DNA of 64,000 nt from Procambarus clarkii (taxonomy: Eukaryota > Arthropoda > Malacostraca > Decapoda > Cambaridae). The notes under the pieces were generated by a model. That model had not been told where the DNA came from. It saw only the letters and a list, made by a program, of their open reading frames with translations, and did not search any database. The first letter of the stretch is position 1. Each line of letters opens with the position of its first letter. The translations under genes and the position numbers were made by a program. Location: contig NC_091219.1 of assembly GCF_040958095.1 (NCBI RefSeq), positions 30,515,252-30,579,251 of the forward strand. Reading direction: 5' to 3'. Of the stretch, positions 29,668 to 37,333 are shown in pieces.

Positions 29668-29740
29668 AGTACTTTCGTATATTAATACATCTTCAGAAGG
29701 AATGGTTCGCTCTGAAGATGTATTAATATAAGAAAGTACT
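29668..29740. repeat. 30-bp hairpin with hammerhead-like core
   Basis: Arms 29668-29697 and 29711-29740 are reverse complements with one mismatch around a 13-base loop. On the minus strand the left arm reads ctgaaga, a 4-bp helix gtat/atac, then cgaaa. That resembles the conserved core of hammerhead ribozymes (CUGANGA ... GAAA), which Penelope-like elements are known to carry in their terminal repeats. A Penelope-like fragment ends 1.3 kb upstream. Ribozyme function is an inference. Confidence 0.55.
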
Positions 29741-30180
29741 AAAGGAAATTCCTGTTATCAACGTATCTCTGCGAATTACATAATTTATCAGTATTGTACA
29801 GCCTGTGATCTCCACCTGGCTGGCCACTGATACCTAAGTAGCTTTCATGTGTCCGGACACCGGCGATAGGATTGTATTATTTAACTTTAAAGAGAGAGAT
29901 ATTTCTTGAAATGTTGTCACATTAACGTCTACATCTTCCTTCCTTCTGACATATAGATTTTAAGGTTAATTAGCATATATGGAAATAAATTACACAATTT
30001 ATAGGCTGGTGTGAAGGGCTTCACACTCTTAGAGCAAGCCATCAAGAAATTGTACAGTATCAAATGCATATATCTTCGCTTTCACTTCAGTTATATTTAT
30101 GACAAGTATTTAAAGTGTAGCTTATATTTCTGCCTTTCTGTTGACATAGAAAACTTTCGTTTATTACATTATCTAGATAA
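29741..30180 (-). repeat. Satellite-related unit, inverted relative to 19845-19960
   Basis: 30056-30175 is the reverse complement of 19845-19960 with few changes. The flanking DNA to 29930 is AT-rich and partly related. No gene is seen. Confidence 0.65.
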
Positions 30181-30188
30181 AATTAGCA

Positions 30189-30945
30189 TTGATCTTCAAA
30201 AGGTTGTATATGTACTGCCGAAGCGAGTACAACCAAAAGGTTGTAGTTGTAACTTCCATTATAAACAACATTATTATTGCAAACAGTAGGAGTTTCAAAG
30301 TCTCATTTGTATGGATACCTTCTCATATAGGTGTTGTCCAGCATGATGACACAAACAAGGCAGCTAAAACTGAATGTGATAAGCCTGAAGTTGAGTGGGA
30401 TATGGGCATTCCAATCTTTTCTGTCAAAGCCGCAATATTTTAGGAAATTAGGGAAGACAGAAGAGCAGTCACTGACACACAAAAGCCAGAAAGCAAGAGT
30501 ATAAAGAGCTATGACATGTTTATGTGCCTCTGTAACCTTTTCCACTACCGCCCACAAGATGATATATGGGGTGCATAATTAATGAACTAAACTAAGTAAA
30601 CATGTTTAGAATCGAGAATTATATGAACGGACAGCATAAAACTTCCACTAGTGTCACAATGACAGTGTGACATTGTAATTGCCAGAATTAGGCTAGGATA
30701 TCGATATGTATCGCAGGTGGCTGCAGGTACTGAATAGCCCCCAATGGTGAATATTCCAATTGTAAACTATGTGAACAAGAGCTGGGTCATACTCACCAAC
30801 ACTATATCTGTGATTGCCCTGTTATAAGTGACTTCAGACCAAATGGTATAAGGTACTTTGAACTCTGTAATTACTTCATACACTTAGGAATATTGGAAGA
30901 TATTCTTATGCTGTACCCGGATTTTGCTAACGGAGGCTAATAGAT
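30189..30945 (+). mobile_element. Decayed RNase H LINE fragment
   Basis: Encodes SFKVSFVWIPSHIGVVQHDD (RNase H C-terminal motif), then after interruptions ARIRLGYRY and a H-x-H-C zinc-knuckle-like stretch GHTHQHYICDCPVISDF, ending LMLYPDFANGG. The order matches the better copy at 34584-35261 (FLWIPSHVGICG ... ARIRLGYKY ... DHYLREC ... RFPHFAPAR). An older copy of the same family. Confidence 0.7.
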
Positions 30946-31529
30946 CAGCCTTATATTTTATGTTCTCACCTGATTGTTACTTTGAGGTAGGCCCGTAAGT
31001 GGTAGTCCTCTTGAACCATTAACAGTATCAATAGATGATACTGGAGATCTGTGGAGGTGCGACTGGACCCTGCGTGACGGGAGATGTATCCCTTGTTTCT
31101 TGTGATTGATTGATGAGGATTAAGCCACCCAAAAGGTAGCAAGGGCATGAATAGCCCGTAAGTGGTGTTCTTGTTAGTCACAGTTGATTTTTTTTTTATT
31201 GAGACTGGTATTTTATCCCCTGATTCCATGTATAACTAACCATCCTGTGAGATGGGAATATTTAATGAACTTATAGCTAGTTTTTGATATACACTGTGTA
31301 ATCTTTCATATAGAATAGGGTAGCAGCACATTACTGTGTATACCTAAGCTTGTTAATAATAACAAAAAAAAAAAGTTAGTTTCTATCGATAGGGAGAGCG
31401 ATGGTTCAAAAATCCTTCTTTAAAATATGAATATCTTTCCTATCTCACTAAGATCTAATCTCTGTGATTAAAATTATACTTTTTTTATAATTATATATAT
31501 AATTTTTTTGATTATATAAAATTATACAT
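30946..31529. repeat. Likely LINE 3' untranslated DNA and AT-rich flank
   Basis: Follows the decayed RNase H LINE. It contains two taagtggt-containing blocks (30998 and 31151) and ends in A/T runs at 31361 and 31480-31530. The latter is the target or 5' junction of the LINE that follows. Confidence 0.4.
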
Positions 31530-31554
31530 ATTTATTATACTTACTGAAACATGG

Positions 31555-34254
31555 TTGAAAGAGGATACTACTCAACTCTTTAACATGCCTAACTACTCAG
31601 CAATTCACAACTGTCGTCAACTTCAGAGAGGTGGTGGCACTGCTCTTTACTACCACCAAGAACTAACATGCTTAAAAGAAATTAGAACTAGAGACTGCTA
31701 TGGGGAGTATATCTTCGCCAGCTTCAGAGTCAAGGGTGCCGAGTCTGTCCTGTCTGTGGGTGCAGTTTATAGAATTCCTAACACTGATGTGTCCGAATTC
31801 AACTCAAACCTTAGAAATCTAATACTTGATAACAGATTGAACAAAAACCACCTAATTATCGCAGGGGACTTTAATATTGACCTCTGCGAGCCAGAACACC
31901 CTACTGCTGTTAGCTTCCTCAACTGTATGAATTCCTGCTTCCTCATACCCTTAATCACTAGACCTACTAGAATCACTGATAGCACTGCCACGACTCTAGA
32001 TCACATCTGGACAAACATAACCTCTCCGCTTACTTCAGGTATAATCACCGATAGCACTACAGACCATTACCCCACATTTCTCTTAACTAACATTAGCAAA
32101 CCACCTCTTGAGTCAAGAGAGATACGTTTCAGACTACACAATGAAACTGCTATAGACAATTTTATAACTGCTGCTGATAATGTCAACTGGGAGTCCGAGT
32201 TAGGTAACATAGAGGACATCAACCTAGCAGTGCAATCTTTTCTTCAAAAAACTCTTAGCCTTTATAATACCCACTGTCCTATGCTTACAAAACAAGTCAC
32301 AACCAAAAGGCTCAACAATCCCTGGCTTACAAAGGGAATACTTAAATCTATTAATAAAAAACATGACCTTGAGAAGAAGTATAGGTTAGGAATTGTCTCC
32401 AAAGAATTCTCAAAGAATTACTCATTATTGCTATCTAAGATAATTAGACGAGCCAAAACTAAATACTACGAAGATAAATTTACCCAAATAAAGAGCAACA
32501 TTAAACAAACTTGGAGCACAATTTCACAAATATTGGGATCAAAGAAATCTTTAAATAACAAACCGACTCTCCTGTCTAATAACGATGGTCAGCTTTCAGC
32601 CTCTGATTCTGCTATTGAGTTCAATAGGTTCTTCTCTTCCATTGGTTCATCCCTTGCAAATGATATTCCATCTTCCAGTACTGACATTAAGGACTATCTT
32701 AAAGGTAACTATCCACAGTCTCTGTACCTAAAGCCTATTAACTCCACTGACGTCAATGAGATAATCCTTTCCCTTAAAACCAAGTCTGGTGCCCTTGAGG
32801 AGATACCAACTTTAATTTACAAAAAAGCCTCCAGATCTTTAGCCCCTGCTATTGCTTTGCTCTTCAACAAGTCACTTGAACTCCAAACCTTTCCAGATAT
32901 TCTAAAAAAAACGAGAGTAACGCCTGTCCACAAATGTGGTGATCTCACAGATGTTAACAACTACAGACCTATATCAATCCTGCCAAACTTGTCAAAAAAT
33001 TTTGAAAAAGTAATCTATAAGCAGCTTTACTCATATCTAGCCAAACTCAATATACTTAGCCCTTGCCAATATGGCTTCAGACCCAAAAAAAGCACTAACG
33101 ATGCACTTATTAGTATGCTTAACTCGATTCATACAGCTCTTGATAAAAAGGAGTTCCCTGTTGGGTTATTTGTGGACCTGCGTAAAGCTTTTGATACTGT
33201 CAACCACCAAAATCTTCTTCTTAAATTACATCATTATGGAGTCAGAGGACACTCCCTACAATACCTCAAATCCTACCTTACTGACAGGCTCCAATATGTT
33301 TCTGTGAATAATACAATTTCTCCCACCCTACCCATCAACATTGGTGTTCCTCAGGGCAGCATACTTGGCCCTCTCCTCTTTCTCATCTACATTAATGACC
33401 TTCCAAATGCCTCCCAACACCTCAAACCAATTCTATTTGCTGACGACACAACCTTCATTTACTCCAGTCCTGACCCCCTTGCTCTAAATGCCACAGTAAA
33501 TACTGAGCTAAATAAAGTCCATCTTTGGCTAACTGCCAACAAACTCACCCTTAACATTGACAAAACTTTCTATATTCTGTTTGGCAATAAATCCTCTAGT
33601 CAAATAAATCTCAAAATAAACAATACCCAAATTTGTAACAAATTAGATGGCAAATTCCTTGGCATTCTCATTGACCACAAGCTGAATTTCCAGGGACACA
33701 TTCTAAATATATCAAAAAAAGTTTCAAAAACTGTGGGCATTCTTTCTAAGATCAGATATTATGTACCACGCCCTGCCCTGGTGACTCTCTATTACTCCCT
33801 TATCTATCCATATCTCAACTATGGTATTTGTGCTTGGGGCTCTACTACCCAAAATCACTTACGTCCTCTAATTACTCAACACAAAGCTGCTATTAGGACA
33901 ATATCCAACTCTGGCCCCAGGCATCACTCGGTACCCCTACTCAAATCTCTGAATATGTTAGACATTAAGTCACTGCATATTCTCTCATGTGTATTATACA
34001 TATATAAAACGCTAAACTATAATGCCAATCCTGATCTCAAAAGCTTCATAGAAGGATGTAACAGAACCCATGAGCACCACACCAGAAATAAATACAGTTT
34101 TGATATTCCTAGAGTACGACTTAATCAAACTAGAAATGCTCTACAAATCAAGGGGCCCAGAATGTGGAATGACCTTCCCAACCATGTTAAAGACTGTACT
34201 TCTCTCAACCAGTTTAAGTTAAAAACGAAGCTATACCTAATAAATTCCCTGTAA
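31555..34254 (+). CDS. LINE ORF2: endonuclease and reverse transcriptase
   Basis: 899 codons from the first Met; the frame is open for several codons upstream, so this Met is not the true start. Domains: AP-like endonuclease with GGGTALYY (26-33), GDFNIDL (104-110) and STTDHYP; linker; reverse transcriptase with VDLRKAFDTVNH (~539-550), GVPQGSILGPLLFLIYINDL (~597-616) and the catalytic FADDTTFIY (~628-636); C-terminal domain with HTRNKYSFDIPRVRL and MWNDLPNHVKD. It encodes target-primed reverse transcription of its own RNA. The RT signature is complete, but without the endonuclease N-terminus this copy is probably not autonomous. The RT and C-terminus suggest the CR1/L2/Jockey group; the exact clade needs a tree. 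Confidence 0.92.
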   Translation: MKEDTTQLFNMPNYSAIHNCRQLQRGGGTALYYHQELTCLKEIRTRDCYGEYIFASFRVKGAESVLSVGAVYRIPNTDVSEFNSNLRNLILDNRLNKNHLIIAGDFNIDLCEPEHPTAVSFLNCMNSCFLIPLITRPTRITDSTATTLDHIWTNITSPLTSGIITDSTTDHYPTFLLTNISKPPLESREIRFRLHNETAIDNFITAADNVNWESELGNIEDINLAVQSFLQKTLSLYNTHCPMLTKQVTTKRLNNPWLTKGILKSINKKHDLEKKYRLGIVSKEFSKNYSLLLSKIIRRAKTKYYEDKFTQIKSNIKQTWSTISQILGSKKSLNNKPTLLSNNDGQLSASDSAIEFNRFFSSIGSSLANDIPSSSTDIKDYLKGNYPQSLYLKPINSTDVNEIILSLKTKSGALEEIPTLIYKKASRSLAPAIALLFNKSLELQTFPDILKKTRVTPVHKCGDLTDVNNYRPISILPNLSKNFEKVIYKQLYSYLAKLNILSPCQYGFRPKKSTNDALISMLNSIHTALDKKEFPVGLFVDLRKAFDTVNHQNLLLKLHHYGVRGHSLQYLKSYLTDRLQYVSVNNTISPTLPINIGVPQGSILGPLLFLIYINDLPNASQHLKPILFADDTTFIYSSPDPLALNATVNTELNKVHLWLTANKLTLNIDKTFYILFGNKSSSQINLKINNTQICNKLDGKFLGILIDHKLNFQGHILNISKKVSKTVGILSKIRYYVPRPALVTLYYSLIYPYLNYGICAWGSTTQNHLRPLITQHKAAIRTISNSGPRHHSVPLLKSLNMLDIKSLHILSCVLYIYKTLNYNANPDLKSFIEGCNRTHEHHTRNKYSFDIPRVRLNQTRNALQIKGPRMWNDLPNHVKDCTSLNQFKLKTKLYLINSL

Positions 34255-34425
34255 CCTACCTTACCCTTCTATTGTCAACCAATGTCTGTTTTTTTTTTTT
34301 TTTAAAGAGCGCTGTTTGTCGACATAATTGTATTTGTGCTACTTTTTCATCTATGTTTTCATTTCTTGTTTTCATTCTACTCATTATGCTCAATTAGTAT
34401 TAAGCTTGTCATTTAAGTTTATCAT

Positions 34426-34475
34426 GCCCGAAACGCTTTGCGTAATAGTGGCTTTAGGCATTGTATGTACTAGCT
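34426..34475 (+). other. Shared 3' tail motif in its LINE of origin
   Basis: tgcccgaaacgctttgcgta then tagtggctttaggcattgta. Reverse-complement copies of this tail end the SINE at 2404, the LINE pieces at 17190 and 19610 and the insertion at 38287. Confidence 0.7.
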
Positions 34476-34572
34476 CTACCTATAAGTCAACCATTCTTTG
34501 TAAAAATTTATTGTATGTATGTACCTTACCTAAATAAACATTTTATTTTATTTTTTTATTTTTTTTTATTGA

Positions 34573-35495
34573 TGTAACCATCAATGTCATCTAATGGTGC
34601 AGTGATTTGCACCGATTCAAAAGCAGCACTGCAAAGCCTAAGTAAAAATCAGGCAGAAAATCTTGCAATAGTCGCTGAAATCAAGAGAGCTGTGAGAGTA
34701 CTTACCAATCAGGGAAGAGTCATCAAGTTTCTGTGGATCCCCTCCCATGTTGGAATATGTGGGAATGAACGAGCAGATGTGCTGGCTGCTGAAGGCGCTG
34801 AAGGAGACCATATTGAATACTTCATACCCAAGACTCAACTACAAATTAGAGGTATTATCAGGCAACATCACCGTGACAAGGTAACTGAGGAAAGGAGGAT
34901 AGAAGCACAAACCAGTGAATCTGTACGATGGTACAACATGGTTGCAGCTGGCAATCCCAATCAGTATGGCCGAAGAGGAGGACGACGAGGGAGAGAATCT
35001 GTAATAGCGAGAATCCGTCTTGGATACAAATATCCATGGAGATTTGGAATGGAAACAACAGTTGATCAGCGAAGTTGCAGAATCTGTGGTGAGAGTGATG
35101 GACACCGCCTTGACCACTATCTACGTGAATGTGAACACCTGAGAGACATTAGGAATAACTGTAGAATAATAAACCCCACATTGTTTGAGTTAGGAAAACA
35201 CTATTTGTCAAATATTGATACTGTTCTTAAAAGATTTCCCCATTTTGCACCCGCAAGATAACGTAAGCTTTTAAGGGTTGATAAATGTTAATCTTCTTGT
35301 TTGAGGAGCTGTTCACTTGAGACAGTTAAGCAAGTCCCAGCTCTGTCTGGGTACAAGTGACAGGATGAACAACCCAGCGGGTTTTCTTCCTATTGGGGAG
35401 TGTTGTACATTCTGCTATGGCGGTATGTTCACTCACAAGATGAGTGGCGCTGCCCAATAAACTTGCCCCTCGGGGCAAAATTTAAAAAATTTAAC
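34573..35495 (+). mobile_element. RNase H LINE, 3' part with its untranslated region
   Basis: A 225-codon frame (34584-35261) holds the second half of an RNase H domain: CTDSKAALQSL (Asp at residue 11) and FLWIPSHVGICGNERAD (50-64, with the last Asp). A zinc-knuckle-like CRICGESDGHRLDHYLREC (~164-182) follows, then the C-terminus. The first RNase H Asp and the whole RT are absent, so this is a 5'-truncated LINE of the I-group type. The 3' untranslated region (35262-35495) contains gacagttaagcaagtccc and ggcgctgcccaataaacttg. It directly abuts the tail of the LINE at 31530. Confidence 0.85.
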
Positions 35496-35757
35496 CTGGA
35501 TACGCTCGCTGTATCATTCTCATAGGTGCTGTATCACTGGCATCCGACCGTTGTGTTAAGCCCTTATTGCGCCTAGCTTCACCAATGTTATGACCCTTAT
35601 GTTCTTCAAACAATAGGGCCTGAATTTCACCGACTGAGCGCAGTCTTTCAACACCGTGTGGGACAGGTGTTTGAGAGCCAGAGGCACGTGTGCTACAAAT
35701 GGTTGCTCACGCAGTACTAACCCAGCCAGCAGCCCTGTCTTTCATATTCATTATAGC
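35496..35757. other. Non-coding stretch, nothing recognised
   Basis: Mixed sequence between a LINE 3' end and an inverted-repeat array. It may belong to the Tigger-like element whose end is at 36619. Confidence 0.4.
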
Positions 35758-36325
35758 AAAAGGTTCGTTCAGTGTTTGTTGGGTAGGCTGCTCCATTATG
35801 ACAATCTTTCTTTGTTTCAAATGTGTTCCATTTGTTTTGTATTTGTCACTTACGTCTCAATAATGGAGCAGCCTACCCGACAAACACTGAACGAACCTTT
35901 ATGGCATTTGTCCATTTTTCAAATTGTTTCAACAGTTCTTTTATTTTTCGTTTTTTTTTTTATTTAAGAAACATGGAGCAGCTGACCTGTAGACAACCGA
36001 ACGAACCTTTTTGACATTTGTACTGGTTTTCAAAATTCTTCATTTTTTTTATTATTTACGTTTTTTGTATGTAAGAAACATGGAGCAGCCTACCTGCCGA
36101 CCACCGAACGAACCTTTTGCTATAAGACAAATGAAAAATAAATATTGAACACATTTGAAGAAAGGAAAATGTCATAATGGTTTATTCAGTGTATGTAGGG
36201 TAGGCTTCTCCATTATTGAGACGTAAATGACAAATACAAAACAAATGGAACACATTTGAAACAAAGAAAGATTGTTATAATGGAGCAGCCTACCTGCCGA
36301 ACACCGAACGAACCTTTTTGACATT
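35758..36325. repeat. Inverted-repeat array
   Basis: The unit atggagcagcctacc...cgaacgaaccttt occurs four times on the plus strand (about 35864, 35972, 36079, 36279) and twice reversed (about 35764-35797 and 36187-36212). The whole stretch 35760-35895 is close to the reverse complement of 36187-36315, giving ~130-bp arms around a ~290-bp centre. Short frames repeat MEQPTxRxxNEPF and look like by-products. Confidence 0.8.
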
Positions 36326-36525
36326 TGTTGTATATCAGACATTTCATTTCTTTTTTCCTACAAAAACGTCAATGCTTTGCAACATCTCAGCAGTCACCCT
36401 TTTATATCCCAGCATTATTAGCATCTTTAAACAAGAACAACATAATTTATGTGATCGTCGGAGGCGTCTAAGAATGTGCAAGAAGCAGCGCGACCCCACC
36501 GTGTGGTGTTGACGTTACTCAAACC

Positions 36526-36619
36526 AGCGTTCGTCATACGGGACGATTTGACGCCGATCGGGCCGTTCGTTACCCAAAATGTTCGTCTTTTGGGGCGATC
36601 GTTATGCGAGGTACCACTG
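36526..36619 (-). mobile_element. Tigger/pogo-like transposon end, right
   Basis: On the minus strand it starts cagtggtacctcgcataac, identical for 21 bases to the end at 17088, then runs cgatcgccccaaaagacga and a second copy-like gggtaacgaacgg. A TA dinucleotide flanks it at 36620-36621, as expected for Tc1/mariner/pogo target sites. Confidence 0.6.
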
Positions 36620-36621
36620 TA

Positions 36622-37102
36622 TTAAGCTTATTAACTGAGCTCCATTACTAACCCCCTAATGTAAAAAAAAAAAAAATTCTACATCAGTGATGCATGGGCC
36701 TACATTTGTGATTTCAAGGATGCATGAATGTGTGAGCCTATTATAGAATTTTTTTTTTACATAGCCTGACCAGGATTTTAAGTGGGATCGCCCCCTGGGG
36801 TATAGGGTACGGTAACTACAGTACTAGTTTCTCTTCCTCCAAATTAAGAATGAACGCTAGACAAATACATGGAGATATGATGGACCTTGCATTCAACATC
36901 CATATATAGTACTGTATTCCATTAAACAAATGCATCATGGCTAGTTCATCATAAAGTAACAAATTTAAAAATTGCAAAACCTTTAGTTGCAGCTACCAAA
37001 TACAGTATTAAGTTTCATATGAATTTCTTTTATGAAGGATATTTAAATGCAGTTTAACATGTAAAGAATTTTGTTCAGTTCTAGAAATAAAATGCATACA
37101 TG
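36622..37102. other. Gap between repeats and RFT1 stop codon
   Basis: AT-rich with an A-run at 36662 and a T-run at 36752. The part next to 37102 is the likely 3' untranslated region of RFT1. I see no clear canonical polyadenylation signal on the minus strand close to the stop. Confidence 0.5.
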
Positions 37103-37333
37103 CTAGATTCTATAGAGCAACCAGTGTATTTTATCTACCAGCAATACTTTGCTAAACTGCTCCTTGTCATAGTGATCATTCTGCTCACCCAGTCGTGAGA
37201 GTAATTTACTGGCAAACTGAAGGATCTTCTCCAGCAAAGGTTTCATCTCCCAGCGCAGGAAGTATATAACAGCCATGAGACACATTGCACCAAATCCAAT
37301 GTGTAAGGTTATACATCTTGGGTAAACAGTTTT
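37103..37333 (-). CDS. RFT1 last exon
   Basis: The acceptor cttttccag precedes KTVYPRCITLHIGFGAMCLM, then VIYFLRWEMKPLLEKILQFA, ending WLLYRI and TAG (37103-37105). Phase 0 entry fits the previous exon. It holds the last membrane segment and a polar tail. Confidence 0.88.
   Translation of the reverse strand, partial: KTVYPRCITLHIGFGAMCLMAVIYFLRWEMKPLLEKILQFASKLLSRLGEQNDHYDKEQFSKVLLVDKIHWLLYRI

Larger units (their letters stand above)
31530..34571 (+). mobile_element. LINE, CR1/L2-like, one uninterrupted long frame
   Basis: A non-LTR retrotransposon that lacks its 5' end: the open frame enters from AT-rich DNA with ILTETWLKEDTT, the second conserved motif of the endonuclease, so the first motif and any upstream ORF are missing. 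The 3' end has an untranslated region (34255-34540) with the shared tail tgcccgaaacgctttgcg and then a run of attttattttatttt units, which is a LINE-type terminus. The lack of stops suggests recent insertion. Confidence 0.9.

Noticed and set aside
17088-36619. A single 19.5-kb DNA transposon
   Set aside because: The ends match, but no transposase is seen between them and the left flank is AT instead of TA. Kept only as a hypothesis in the findings.
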